A stretch of 64,000 nucleotides of DNA, taken from NCBI GenBank assembly GCA_963978895.1, contig OZ022241.1, positions 3,366,996 to 3,430,995 on the forward strand, in the 5' to 3' direction. The notes beneath the pieces were generated by a model. It was not told the origin of the DNA and ran no database searches. It saw only the letters and a list, made by a program, of their open reading frames with translations. The position numbers and the translations under genes are program-made. The stretch comes from Erpobdella octoculata. Lineage: Eukaryota > Annelida > Clitellata > Hirudinida > Erpobdellidae. This document shows positions 47,401 through 63,033 of this stretch, in pieces; the stretch's first letter is position 1, and each line of letters begins with the position of its first letter.

Positions 47401-48952
47401 CCCTTGACAAATCTAAAAAAAAACCAAGAATTGAAGTAAATAAGTAGCAACGACAACAAATCCAAAGCAAAAATAACACCGTAAAATCACCTGTTATATT
47501 GTTGATTGTTATATTATATTATAAAAAAAATATCTAGCATATTCAACTGAAGTTTCCATAAAGGTTTGAGGTCAATCAACCTTAAAACATTTGTCAGCAC
47601 TATAAAAACTAAATTTTAATTTTTTTTAATAAATTAGCATTTACTGATCTAACTAACGACAGCAACAATTTCAAGGGAATCGATATCGATCCACTTGGTT
47701 TAATTATTTGACTTTGTTCACCACTCGAATACCAACCATGGACGTCTGTATAATAGCACATTATACAGACGTCCATGTACCACCCCACCTGCTTTCTCAC
47801 TATACAGGAAATAATTGCACTTGTCCTATCAATAGTATTTACATATCAATGAGAAAACTTGATCAATCACTTTGAAGACAACAATGGGAAATTTTTTTAA
47901 CAAGAAATTTTTAGTTGCATCAAGCGTAGATACTTATTTAAAAAAAGGAATGTCAATTAGCCGTTTGCACTCTCGGTCTGTCGTCTTGCAAATTTATTCT
48001 GCAAATTAGAAATGTTTTATAAATATTTCGTAGGCTACTTCATAAAGTCAGACAATTTACTGGAATATATATCCTTTTTGGTAAAATTTTTAACGCATTC
48101 AAGTTGTCTGTTAAAAAACTATAAATATTAGCAAAAAATTATTATTTTCAATGAATTAAATATTTCATTACCAAAATTGATTCATTAAAGAATAACAATT
48201 GAGGCGTAAATAAAAACAAAATTTGTTTACAAATTTCTTATAATTAAATATTTGGGGGGGCTTTTCATTTATTGCAATTTTTTAAAACTGCATTTTTGAA
48301 TTTATGTCTGTTAACATTAATTTATTTGTTTAATTTGTTTTTGTTTTAAAGCATTGATAATTATTATTTTAATTAAATGCATTGCTATGAGGAGGGACCC
48401 TATATTTTAATATTCAGCTTGATTGGATGACAGGAAGTAAGTTAATTTTTACTTTCAAGGTTTGCAAACATTCAAGCTGGCAAAACAGTTTTGAACATAA
48501 CCCACTTTAAAACTTTTAAATCCAAACATTAACCCGGTCTTTCAAAAATCGTTATTGGGAATCTAGATACTTCCTTTCACCAAATCAAACTGAAACTCGT
48601 AAAAAAACCTTAAGATGATTAAAAAACTTCTTTTACGTTTCTGCAATTAATAATGAATTCTTAGAAAACCCATAATTGTTGTATCGATTAGTTGTTCCTC
48701 CGTCAAGTTATAAAAAAACATCATCCGTACAAAAAAGTCATGCATTTCATCTGAAAGTTCTTTTGTATCGTACATCCACTTAAACGCTGCTACAAACAAT
48801 GATTTTCGTGACTGAATAAAAAAATCACTTTTGCCGAATCGACCTAAAACATTTTTATATAAAAAAATAGAATTGTTTTTTCTTAACATTTTGCAAACTC
48901 ATTCTATTTGAAAATTTTTTAATTTTTAATCAAATATTTTGGTGTGATCGTT
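47401..48952. other. 5' flank of lectin copy 7
   Basis: Non-coding. It includes the perfect hairpin at 47737-47777, the shared GCATCAAGCGTAGATAC / CGTCTTGCAAATTTATTCTG segment (about 47918-48002), and a minus-strand open frame (48647-48889) with no recognised domain. Confidence 0.45.
47737..47777. other. Perfect 18-bp stem hairpin
   Basis: CATGGACGTCTGTATAAT (47737-47754), a 5-nt loop AGCAC, then the exact complement (47760-47777). It may be a foldback remnant. Nothing shows that it is transcribed. Confidence 0.7.
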
Positions 48953-51062
48953 ATGGTGCCAGTTTATCATTTGAAGATGGGTTTCCTAATTAGCAAGTGG
49001 ATGACCGGCTTAATATCTCAGTTCAGAAGTAAAATGTTTCAAAGGTTTAAAACATGTGAAAGGAATCCAGGTTGTGCCATGGACACATCCAGCATGACTT
49101 TGTCTATGTCTGAAAGTATCTTATGTGGTTGGCAATGTGTGGCGGACAACTCGTGTTTCTTTTAATTATTGGACAAACACGAAGATATGTCAGCTCTTCA
49201 ATTTCTATCCGTACAAAATTATTTACAACGAATCTTGTCACGGTTTTGAGGTTTGTAATAATTGACGATAAATTAATTTGTAAGTTCATTGTTAATAGAT
49301 ATGTTTTACAGGTTACAAGACCACTTGATGCTGGTACAAAAAAATGTGAGTTAGCAGTTTGTTTTTTTTTCAATTTTCATTTCTGTGTTATTAAAATGAA
49401 ACTAATTAAAAAGTTGTCAATAATCAATAACCGTTTCAACTGCAGTTGGCATCAATTTAGCTCTCTATAAAAAAACATGCCAGAGTTCTCCTCGATTGAA
49501 GTTCAATTCTTGGCTTGCTGTTGACGGCTTGTATGGAACATCAGTTGAAAATTTTCAATGCAGTCATACAAATGATTCAGATACAGAACCAAATTGGTTT
49601 ATGGTGAATTTGAATAGATTTGTTTCTGTTCATTATGTTCGTATATAACCAAGAGAAGCTGGTCCTGGTGAGTAAATTTTAATCCTATTGATTATAGCAA
49701 AAAAAGACAAAAAAATTAAATTGTTAAAACGTAAAAATATTTTTGAGCAACTTTTATAATAAAATTTAGTAATATTTTTTGCATGTAAATAATGCGCCAC
49801 AGGCCCGGACTGGGCTACCTAGCTAACTGGTTAGCTAGTTAAACCAAAGCGCTTGGTAGAATATATTGTTTTTTTAGACCAATCTTTTTAAAAGTAGAAT
49901 CAATGTAAGATTTAACGTCACCCAGTCATTGATTTAAAAAAAAAAAAAACTCCTATCCCGGTTTTCTGATGTTCATCTAAATTGGTACCAACCGCTAGAA
50001 AAAATCTTTTTCAATAAATACACATTTTGGAGTTATTTGTTTTAGCAGCCAGAGCACAAAAAATTACTAGAAAACTACTACCACGAGTGAGTTTGATAAA
50101 GTTGGATAAAGTGATTCGTGGCTTAGAGGTCTAACGATTAACGCCACATTAAACATTGTCAAACCTTATAACTCAATTATAACTATGTAAACAAACTAAT
50201 ATTTGCGTTAGTAATTTTAAATTTTTACACGCAAAATCATAAACAAAAAATTTAATATATTTTTTTTCGCAAGAACTTCAATTTAGATTGACACGCAGAA
50301 GTTATCTTTTCGCAGAAGGCATTATATTGTGTTCAGTTTCCAATAGATATATTTCAGTAAAAATATCTAACAAAAGTACTTTTGAGAAACCGACTTGTGA
50401 TTTCTACGTAGAAACATGTTTCCCTTTCTTTCATGTTTTCGGTAATCTTTTATTTCATATTTCTCTTTCGAATCCAACACATCAACTGACAACAAAAATA
50501 ATCTTTTTAAAGCTCTGCAATAAACAATAATGAATCGTACAATTTTGGCCTGGCTTACGGAAACAAAGAGGCAATAAAACCTAATCCTTGACTCTTCTTT
50601 GAAAGAAAAATCGATAACCAAGAAAGGGTTAAGTTTGTCAAAATAGTTGATGACCGGTGTAATTGAATTAGAAATTGGTTTTACTTTAAAAAATATGGAT
50701 TACCAAGCCATTTGGCCTACCAAGCGTTTTGCCTACTTGGCAATTGATAAGTTGCCAGTTGGCCTAGTCCTATTCTGAATTGATTACTCAACTATTTGTA
50801 AATTCCAAAAACAGCTATCAGATACTTCAATTTAAACATTGGCATCACGAATACTTCATGGACCGTCCAAGCACCAGTAAGAAACACTTATCCTTTGTGT
50901 GGAATCTACAACAGTTACCCAAAGAGTGCTGATTGGTTCAGAGTTAATTGCTCTATTTCTACTCCTCCTGGAATGTACGTCATCGTCCAGCAAACTCCAT
51001 CTGGGTCAATTGATGGTGGATATCTCACCCTCTGCGAACTTCAAGTTTTTGAATTTGTTTGA
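48953..51062 (+). pseudogene. PAN/apple + F-type lectin gene, copy 7, decayed
   Basis: Segments corresponding to the four exons: 48953-49250 (298 nt, 2 nt short), 49312-49345 (34 nt), 49446-49667 and 50815-51062. A 2-nt loss near 49154 (TCGTGTTTC where paralogues have TCATGTGTTTC) shifts the frame, giving a stop shortly after. In exon 3 a TAA at 49646-49648 falls inside the RILTRE motif. The signal region is also altered (ISQFR, lacking the Cys before QFR). Exon 4 is open and well conserved. Splice sites remain recognisable (GTTTGT, GTGAGT, CTGCAG, AACAG). Two independent lesions point to loss of function. Confidence 0.85.
49668..50814 (+). other. Intron 3 of copy 7
   Basis: No transposon identified. 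Contains GCTACCTAGCTAACTGGTTA (about 49816) and overlapping short frames at 50288-50621 without domains. Confidence 0.4.
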
Positions 51063-51685
51063 TTTTATATGGCGGACAATGACAACAAAAAATGTTTATG
51101 TTTTTTTTTAATTAGCTATAACTTAAATTTTTCAATATTGTTTTCAAGTTATAATTTGCAGGCGTATTTAGATTATGTTATCCTACGTCATTTTGCTGTT
51201 TTTACAGTTAATAATGCACACAAATGAGATTTTTATGGTGAATCCTGACCAAACAATGCTTTACTTGATTTATTAAATGTATAATTATGGTACGTACTAC
51301 AACTTTGAGAGTCAATTTCTTAAGATAAAAATGACTGAATGTCTTTTTGTCTGTCTGTTTTTCTTTTATACAAATCCGAACCGCTACACAAGTTGAACAC
51401 AGTTTGGCAGCAGGCGGTTTTAAAAAATAGATCAGGTTTTTAAAAAAACATCTTTTATTACTTTCAATAACCAAAAACTTGTCCGTGACCAAGAGTGCCT
51501 GTGTGCGACCACAGATAGTTAAAAACATCAAATTTAACTTGCGTTACAAAGTTTTGAAAGGGTTTTAAGCAATTTTAACAAATCTGCTATTTATTTTACG
51601 TTTAGCAAAAAAATTATTAAAGCCATGTCGAACTCCAAAAATAATTAACAATTAAATCTTTGGTCTTTCATTTTGTATAGATATA
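51063..51685. other. Intergenic stretch after copy 7
   Basis: AT-rich, no gene recognised. The minus-strand frame at 51208-51531 has no domain. Confidence 0.4.
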
Positions 51686-51834
51686 TCTATATACTTAAAA
51701 ATGAATGTCTGTGTGTGTATGTTTTTTATGCATTGCTACACCATTCATCTGATGAATTTAATACCATCATTGAAAAAAATAGCGGAAGGTTTTTATTAAA
51801 AAAAAATTTAGATGGGTCACAAATTGAGATCGGG

Positions 51835-52012
51835 AGAGAGAAAAGGGAGAGCGAGCGGGAACGAAAACTGGAGAATGCGCGGAAACGGGAAAGCAAGCAA
51901 GAACGGAAAGGTGACCGGGAGCGGAAGAGCAAATGGGAAAGAAAAAAGAAACGGGTGAGCAAGAAGGAGCAGGAAAGAGAGGGAGCGGGAAAGGAAACGG
52001 GAGCAAGAGAGA
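51835..52012 (+). repeat. GA-rich minisatellite within the Helitron
   Basis: GAGCGGGAACGAAA / GGAAACGGGAAAGCAAGC units. They open a Lys/Arg/Glu-rich frame (51673-52044), which I attribute to the repeat and not to a protein. Confidence 0.8.
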
Positions 52013-52334
52013 AAAACAATAAAAAACCTCTAAACGCCAGTTAACCCCGCTATCATATATACATAAGGCAAATGGGTGGAACTGCACACAATTTTAGAAT
52101 GTCAAAGATTTTATAAAAAAAAATCATTCATTCCTCCCCCCCAAAGGTTTTGCCGAAATGACTCCCCTGCCGAAACGACTCCCCTGCTAAAAAATCCCGG
52201 GCAACGCCGGGTAACCCCGTTAGAGTAAAATAAAAATTACCTCTAGAAATATGTTAGTGATTTTTAACAACATTATTGCAGCATTAACTAATAAATTCAT
52301 TATTTTTTATGCTTAATTATACAAAATAATGCCT

Positions 52335-52850
52335 TGCAGAATATGACATTTGCAGAGCAGAACCAATGCATTGAAGAATCGCAATTGAAAATTGAAAAAA
52401 TTCAGATCTAATTGAACAAGCGAAAAAAGCAAAAAGTGTCAACGAGAAAGAACAGATGAACGTCGACAACAATTTCATGCTTAGCATTCACGTGATTAAC
52501 AATTTTTGCATCCCGCTACAGCCCAACTTAAGCCAGCATATTTGGCAAGGCCAGAAAAATAAACTGTCTCAACATGGAAAACCTCCAGAAACATTTAAAG
52601 TCTTTAATGAAGATGTCTTAAGCCCTTACATTCCTAGGAATCAACAAACATGCTATTTTAGTTTAAGAGGTCGCAGTTCACAATTTAGTTGATGTTTGCA
52701 ACAACCATCAACAAAGCACAAGACCAATCTTTAGAACTGGACAGTTTAAAATTAGACGTGGAATATATTTCACATGAAAAAACATGGTTGCATGTTTTAA
52801 TGTTGGTCAACCAGACAGTTTTTGCATACCTTCAAGAATTCTGACATTAA
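52335..52850 (+). pseudogene. Helitron helicase C-terminal remnant
   Basis: 52691-52775 reads MFATTINKAQDQSLELDSLK, resembling helicase motif V/VI surroundings of Rep-Helitron proteins (F-A-M-T-I-N-K-S/A-Q-G-Q-S-L). After a frameshift, VGQPDSFCIP resembles the V-G-K-P-x-x-L-x-V-x-P tail. Stops (for example TAG just before LMF) and frame changes show decay. An upstream open frame at 52456-52692 is likely part of the same relic. Confidence 0.7.
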
Positions 52851-53001
52851 ACATATTAGAAAAATTTATTTATTGTTTGTATTTATACAAAACGAAATAG
52901 CGGTCAATACAAAACGAAAGAAATTGATTCTAATAAAAAAAAAGAAACAACGAGAAAAAAATCTGTAAAAAGTCCGAGCAAATGCCGGTTAAAACAGCTA
53001 G

Positions 53002-53469
53002 TAATTAATAAACATAAATTATTCAAATTGTTATGATTATTTTATTTTCATATTCCTGATTCGTAGAAAATTGCAATTTTGGAATCTTTCTGTCTTATAA
53101 ATTGATTTTTGCGTAGCCAAAAAAAGCTGCCCGTCTTGATGAGAATTGAAAAATTAACGAATGTATTCCACAAATGATGAGTTGAATAGAAACAGAAAAT
53201 ATGGAATGAAGGAAAGAAGAAAAGTTCTATTGTATTGAAATAATATGACTATGTTTTTTAAAGAAAATTTTGCAAAACCCACTTAAATGCAATTTGGAAC
53301 AAATACCGTTGCAAAAAGGTCAATTTTGCGTGCCCATCTGACTTTTTAATGAAAACGTTTTTTCGTGTATCATTTTGCATATATATATTTTGGATATGTA
53401 GTTTTGAAATTTAAACCATTTAGAATTTTATCAGATATATTTATTACTTCGCATGTTTATACTGAGATA
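53002..53469. other. 5' flank of lectin copy 8
   Basis: Non-coding. Contains AAAAGGTCAATTTTGCGTGCC, related to GGCGTGTCAATTTAAG upstream of copies 4 and 6, so the proximal upstream region is part of the duplicated unit. Confidence 0.45.
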
Positions 53470-54653
53470 ATGGGGTTAATTTATGTTATGACGTTATTGT
53501 ATCTCCTATTTGGCACTTGGTTTACCGGCCTAAATTGTCAGTTCAGGAATAAAATATTTGAAAAAGACGAAACATGTGCGCTGGTTGATCCCAGCATGAG
53601 TGTAATTTTGCGTGGAAGTATTTCTTGTGGTTTGCTATGTTTGGCAGACAACTCATGTGTTTCTTTTAATTATTGGACAAACACGAAGATATGTCAGCTC
53701 TTCAATTTCTATCCGTACAAAATTATTTACAGCGATTCTTGTTACGGTTTTGAGGTTTGCGAATAGTGATGAAAAATACATTTGTAAGTTTGTTATTAAT
53801 CAAAATGTTTTTCCAGGTTATCAAGCAAGTAAATGTTGTTACACAAAAAAGTAAGTTGAAAGTTAATTAGAAATTTTATCTATCTGCATTATTGAACAAA
53901 ACTAACTTCAAAAACTGAACCAATTTAAAAAAAAATATAACTAACCATTAAGTGTTTCTATAGAGGTTGGCACCAATGTAGCTCTCTATAAAAAAAACAG
54001 CACAAAGCTCCACTGGGTTCCTGCTATGGCCTTTTTATTTAAGTTCCTGGCTTGCTGTCGACGGCTCCTACGGCACATCAGTTGAACTATGTCAATGCAG
54101 TCAAACAAATGATAAAGATGGAGGACCAAATTGGTTTATGGTAGATTTGAACAGAGTTGTTGTCGTTGATTATGTTAGGATATTAACAAGAGAAGCTCCA
54201 CCACAATTTGGCAAGTTACATTTAGTGTAAATGTTTTTAAAAGTTTGGAAAAAAAATTGTAAAAAATGAAACACTGATCAGTTTACATGGTAATTTGAAA
54301 CAATAAATTTTTAATTTATCAAAATTAGTGGTTATTTATTCACTAGCGTATTTTTTTATTTATTCAATAAATAATTCGCCAATCAATTGTAATTTCTTAA
54401 AACAGGAGTTAGATATTATAGATTAAATATTGGCGTCACAAATACTTCATGGACGGTCAAAGCACCAGTGAGAGGCAAATACCTTTTGTGTGGAAATTAC
54501 AATAGCAGCCCAAATAGTGCTACTTGGATCAGAGTGAATTGCTCTATTTCTACTCCTTCTGGAATCTACGTCATTGTCCAACAAACTCCTTCTGCACCTA
54601 ATTATGGTGGATATCTTAGCCTATGTGAACTTCAAGTTTTTGAATTGGCTTGA
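53470..54653 (+). CDS. PAN/apple + F-type lectin gene, copy 8, with one apparent frameshift
   Basis: Exons 53470-53754 (285 nt), 53817-53850 (34 nt), 53964-54210 (247 nt) and 54406-54653. The sum is 814 nt, one base too many. The excess maps to an A8 run at 53990-53997 where the paralogues imply A7. With A7 the exon 3 frame reads on through SWLAVDG, CSQT, PNWFMVDL, RILTREA. Exon 1 lacks 15-18 nt, removing the xMSPGC-type segment with one PAN cysteine. The intron 3 donor is GCAAGT, a plausible GC-AG intron. It could be a functional gene with an assembly error, or a young pseudogene. The His of the lectin motif is Gln (CSQT), as in copy 1. Confidence 0.7.
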
Positions 54654-55869
54654 TATTTTTAACAAACGATGATAAAAGAGCATTTTTAAACTTTCCTAGC
54701 TAGACAATGGTAAATTGTGTTATGGATTGCTTGTCAGTTGCATTCATTTTTTAATTAGTTTAGTTTATTTTACTTGTGTAGTTTAAAAAAATTTGAAAAT
54801 TTTGAAAATGTAGCTTTTAAAGTTTTTGATTTTAGCTTTTTGCTGAAGCAAGTTATACCTGCCTGACAAAATCTTTAATAATAGTAATACAAGTTATAAA
54901 TTAAATAGTCTCGCTACTAAATGTTGAAACTGTGAAAATTATTAAATATGATTTTTCAAGTTTTTTGCAGTTTGTTTTGGTCAGTTATAAATAATACACT
55001 GAATAAAAAATGAATTTTTGCTTTTATTACGTACCCCCGACGTGTTTCATCGTCACCTTAGCAACCGAAACTATTTAACTTTTAAACAAAATAACCAAGA
55101 TTCAGTAAATAACGTATTCGGTTGAATTTTAGTTGTTAATATGTATTTATATCAAATTGTTAATAAATAAAATATATAATTTTATAAATTTTTTGTTAAC
55201 ATTTAATTCATATAATGAAAAAAACTCGTCACCTTAACATCCGAAACTATTCGGCTTAATAAATAACCAAGATTCAGTAAATAACGTATTCGGTTGAATT
55301 TTAGTTGTAATTATTATTAATAAACAAATAATAAAAAATTTCTAAATTTTTCGTTAACATTTATTGAAATATAAGTCCGCGGTCTGCATTTCATTATGCA
55401 TTGTATATTCTTCGAAATAAGGCGATCCAGGCCGAATTTTTCAAAACCCTTTCTTAGTGAGCACCTAAAACGCAAGAGAAAAATATGTCCCAAATTTCAT
55501 TACAATCCGTTCAGTGGTTTTTTGCGATTTTGTGATGCGTCAGCCAGTCAGTCAGTGGTATTTGAGTTTTATATATAACGATTATTCACTTTGAAAAATT
55601 AATTGTTTTTATATATGGTTTAATTGGTGTGACTTTAGTGGTTTAAGTGAAAAATGAATAAAATCCTCTCTCTCCTCTCTCTCTCCCCTCTTTTTTTCTA
55701 CGCTCTCTAAGATTTGATCACCACAAACAAACAAACAGAGAGACGAGTGAAGTTAAATAAAAGCATTTAAAAAATAAGTAAACATAAAAGTTATCACGAA
55801 TAATGTCAGTTTTTTATCTTGTAATCATCAATCGCTTTTTTAACAACGTAAAATAATTAATAAATTATT
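54654..55869. other. Intergenic stretch with a ~177-bp tandem duplication
   Basis: The segment starting CGTCACCTTAGCAACCGAAA at 55050 is repeated at 55227, sharing ACCAAGATTCAGTAAATAAC and GTATTCGGTTGAATTTTAGT. At 55485-55585, CAAATTTCATTACAATCCGT, then TCAGTGGTTTTT, then CAGTCAGTCAG, then TTTTATATATAACG looks like the tail of a dispersed mobile element of a type common in invertebrates. No gene. Confidence 0.55.
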
Positions 55870-55878
55870 GTATGTATG

Positions 55879-55912
<34 letters not shown>

Positions 55913-55971
55913 TGTACGTATGTATGTATGTATGTATGTATGTATGTATGTATGTATGTATGTATGTATGT

Positions 55972-56011
<40 letters not shown>

Positions 56012-56098
56012 ATGTATGTATGTATGTATGTATTTATGTATGTATGTATGTATGTATGTATGTATGTATGTATGTATGTATGTATGTATGTATGTATG

Positions 56099-56129
<31 letters not shown>

Positions 56130-56441
56130 GTAAGTATGTATGTATGTATGTATGTATGTATGTATGTATGTATGTATGTATGTATGTATGTATGTATGTA
56201 TGTATGTATGTATGTATGTATGTATGTATGTATGTATGTATGTATGTATGTATGTATGTATGTATGTATGTATGTATGCATGTATGTATGTATGTATGTA
56301 TGTATGTATGTATGTATTTATGTATGTATGTATGTATGTATGTATGTATGTATGTATGTATGTATGTATGTATGTATGTATGTATGTATGTATGTATGTA
56401 TGTATGTATGTATGTATGTATGTATGTATGTATGTATGTAC
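55870..56441. repeat. (TATG)n microsatellite, about 570 bp
   Basis: TATG units with a (TG)n interruption at about 55974-55994 and scattered variants. Long frames on both strands (Met-Tyr-Val-Cys, His-Thr-Tyr-Ile) are artefacts. Confidence 0.97.
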
Positions 56442-57198
56442 GTCAACTTAACGTCGTATCTGACAGGGTTTTAAAATATCAATCTGCACAGGGTTCTAGG
56501 ATACAAAGTTCAAATTCTCAAATTATTTCAATATTTATTTTTTTAACGCATTTAAAATTATTTACTAGATTGCCCAAATTGAAAGAAATTGTAGGTAATC
56601 ATAACTACGACAAAAACGTTTTTCTAAAAATCGATTTGCATAATTTAAAAAATAATAAATGTGTGTTTTTTACATCCTTGTTTTACCTGTGATATAAATG
56701 ATCATTTTTTTTAAATTTAATCTGAATTTTCAGATTTTAAAAGTTATAAAATTGAGTAAAATTGAACTTAAAAAAACATTTTGAGACCTTTTAGATATTT
56801 CAAATATCAAATATCCAAAAGGTCTTAAAATGTTTCTTCAAGTTCAATTTTATTGATTTGTTTCTTAGAAATCAGAAACTCGACGTTACCACAATAATAA
56901 TGAGAAGAGACATCGAAAATTGTGTTATTGTATCGTATGCTTCTTTTGTTACATGTACTTTAATATAAATTAGGAACACTGGATTGTGCACTTGGGAGGC
57001 ATCAATGCATGATTTTTGTTAACATGATAACTTCCGCTGCATCGATCGTAGATGATTATATAGAAAAAATTGTCAATTAGCAGTTTGCATTTTGGATCTA
57101 TCTTCTTGCAAATTGATTCTGCAAATCTAAAATGTTTTTTTAAATGTTTTTTTAGGTTGCTATATGGAACCTGATTAGGTTTTTTTTTTTTTAAATAT
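56442..57198. other. Non-coding stretch with foldback hairpin
   Basis: 56775-56834 forms an imperfect hairpin: AACATTTTGAGACCTTTTAG against its complement, with about 26-nt arms and 8-nt loop. 56990-57130 is another copy of the GCATCGATCGTAGATGA / TTGCAAATTGATTCTGCAAA segment found upstream of copies 4, 6 and 7. Confidence 0.55.
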
Positions 57199-57385
57199 CA
57201 ACTCCGCCTCGCTAATTGTGAGCCAGTCCCAAGCCTGGAGAAAGGAGGAGGGAAAAGTAAAAAGGATCAAATTCTGATCCACGACAGGAAGTATAAAATG
57301 CTTCCTACATACAGCCATTAGAGTCTTAAAACACCTGGTGTAAAGGACTATAAACTATTATAAAAAAAAAAAAAAAAAAAAAAAG
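57199..57385 (+). mobile_element. SINE-like retroposon with 11-bp target duplication
   Basis: Full-length copy of the CTCCGCCTCGC family with a ~23-nt poly-A. TTTTTAAATAT at 57188-57198 and 57386-57396 flanks it. Confidence 0.9.
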
Positions 57386-58870
57386 TTTTTAAATATATTT
57401 TGTCTTATGATAAAATTTTAACGAATTTAAGTTGCCATTGTTATAAATAATAAATTTTATTTAGTGCTATTTTCAGCTCTTAAACTAACTAAAACTTAAT
57501 TTGGCTCCATGGCTAAAAGCTGAGTAAAAAAAAGCCAATGGGTATGATTTGGCTTACTAAACATTTCTTACAAACTCCGATTAAGAAATGTACATAAAAA
57601 ACATGTGCAAAAAAGATTTCATAACAAGATATGAGACAAAAATAGTATTGATACTAGTTTGTTCATAGGCGCGTTGGTAAAACGGTAAAGTCGTGAACTT
57701 TTAATTGCGGTTTATTATATTTAAAACCCAGTTACAATTTACGTATAAAATTTCTTCATTTGACCTTTTTTCTATTTTTTATAAAAATGTTAACAGACAT
57801 TAAATTATTTATTTATTTTTGTTTATTGTTGTTAGACCATTAGGCAAAATGCTTAAAAAGAAAACGGTCCTATTTGCTATAATTCTGAGGAAAGAGTTAT
57901 ATCTAAATTATGAACTTCTACTTAATAACTGCCAAAGTTTTTCTATAAATAGTAGTGCAATCGCGACGAACAACTTTCAGAAACATGTAATAATGTTGAA
58001 CGCAAAAATCTTATTTTTATTGAATTAAAAATCACAACAAGATATCATATTTAAATTTAATAAATTAACTACGTTTTTTGTGTTTAAAATATTAATCTAA
58101 AATCTATTAGTCAAAATATACAAAACTAGTCTTTATAGAAATTCTGTAAACATAACATGAGTGTAAAATTAACGTTAGAAGTGGTAAATATGTGAAAACT
58201 GCTTTGATTATTTTCCTAAAAATTACTTCTTTTGTTGTGTTACACTATTATCAACCAATATGTAAAACATTTAAACTCAGGCCCAGTGTTTTATTACTAT
58301 CATTATCATCATTATTATTATTATATCTTAATGTGTTTTAGTTTCGTAAAATTACAAGATGAAGATAACTTTTTCTGGTACAATTTGTGTTACATGGGAA
58401 AATGAAAACGTGCCGTTATCTGCCTTATGCCGAGAGAGGTAATTATTGTGTGGTGGTATTGATAATGATTATGAATAATGGTAGTGATTGTGTTGATAAT
58501 GATGATGGTGGTGATTGTACATTCCAATTATATTTTCTTCTAAAAATTAGCACTTTCGGATTGTTTGTGCATTTCTATGTACTTTTTTGTGACAAAAAAA
58601 AATCTTCTTATTAGTAAACCTGAAAAACATAAAAAATATTTTATTATATAAGACTTCCAAAAAGTACTTTTGTTTAATACACTTAAGTATAATTTAGAAC
58701 AAATCCTATTTGATTCTGAACACAATATAACGCCGTTAGCGTATCAATCTAAGTTGTAAGTTTGGAAAAACTATAAAAATATAAGTTAGGTCCATCTAGC
58801 AATTTTTAAATGTAAGAGAGTTAAAATATTCAGAAATAGGTGTATTTATTTATATATTTATACCAGCTTA
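57386..58870. other. 5' flank of lectin copy 9
   Basis: Non-coding, AT-rich. Small ATT/ATC (58295-58327) and GAT (58475-58515) tracts. A tRNA-like GGCGCGTTGGTAAAACGGTA at about 57668 is too degenerate to call. Confidence 0.45.
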
Positions 58871-59266
58871 ATGTGGTCAGTTTATATTTTTAAAATATAT
58901 TTCCTGTTTATAACATGGTTGGCCAACTTGAGTTGTCAGTTCAGAAGTAAAATTTTTGAGAGGTTTAAAACATGTGAAATGAGTCCAGGTTGTGCGTTGG
59001 ATGATTTCAACATAAGTGTTACTTTGTCTGGAAGTATTTTATGTGTCTTCAAATGTGTGGCGGACGACTTATGTGTTTCTTTTAATTATTGGACAAACAC
59101 GAAGATATGTCAGCTCTTCAATTTCTATCCGTACAAAATTATTTACAACGAATATTGCCACAGTTATGAGGTTTGTGAAAATTGACGATAAATTAACTTA
59201 AAAATTCATTGTTAACAAAAATGCTTTTCCAGGTTATCAAGCAACTTGATGCTCGTGCAAATAAGA
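58871..59266 (+). CDS. PAN/apple + F-type lectin gene, copy 9, exons 1-2 only
   Basis: Exon 1 58871-59170 (300 nt, starts [16 protein letters not shown]) and microexon 59233-59266 (34 nt, [11 protein letters not shown] plus one base) with intact donors GTTTGT and GTAAGT and acceptor TTTCCAG. The PAN core cysteines are present. No exon 3 follows: intron 2 runs into (TA)n and then into the Penelope-like array, which continues to the window end. Exons 3-4 are either beyond the window or lost. If transcribed as it stands it would encode a secreted PAN module without a lectin domain. Confidence 0.72.
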
Positions 59267-59315
59267 GTAAGTTGATAGTTGCCAAAGATTGTATATTATG
59301 GCTGCTTAAATAAAC

Positions 59316-63033
<3,718 letters not shown>

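Larger units (their letters stand above)
51686..53001 (+). mobile_element. Decayed Helitron
   Basis: Begins TCTATATACTTAAAAATGAA, then GTCTGTGTGTG, the 5' TC-type end common in animal Helitrons, and ends CCGAGCAAATGCCGG ... CAGCTAG followed by T (CTAG at 52998-53001). It lies between A (51685) and T (53002), matching Helitron A/T target preference. Two further 3'-end-like signals occur inside: AACGCCAGTTAACCCCGCTA (about 52034) and a CCCGG-GCAACG-CCGGG hairpin followed by TAACCCCGTTAG (about 52195-52223). This suggests nested or chimeric termini. A GA-rich minisatellite (51835-52010) sits inside. Confidence 0.8.

Noticed and set aside
51673..52044. Lys/Arg/Glu-rich 123-codon ORF
   Set aside because: It lies in the GA-rich minisatellite inside the Helitron, and the reverse strand is equally open.
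55865..56692. Met-Tyr-Val-Cys / His-Thr-Tyr-Ile repeat proteins
   Set aside because: They are frames through (TATG)n, like those at 19717-20393.
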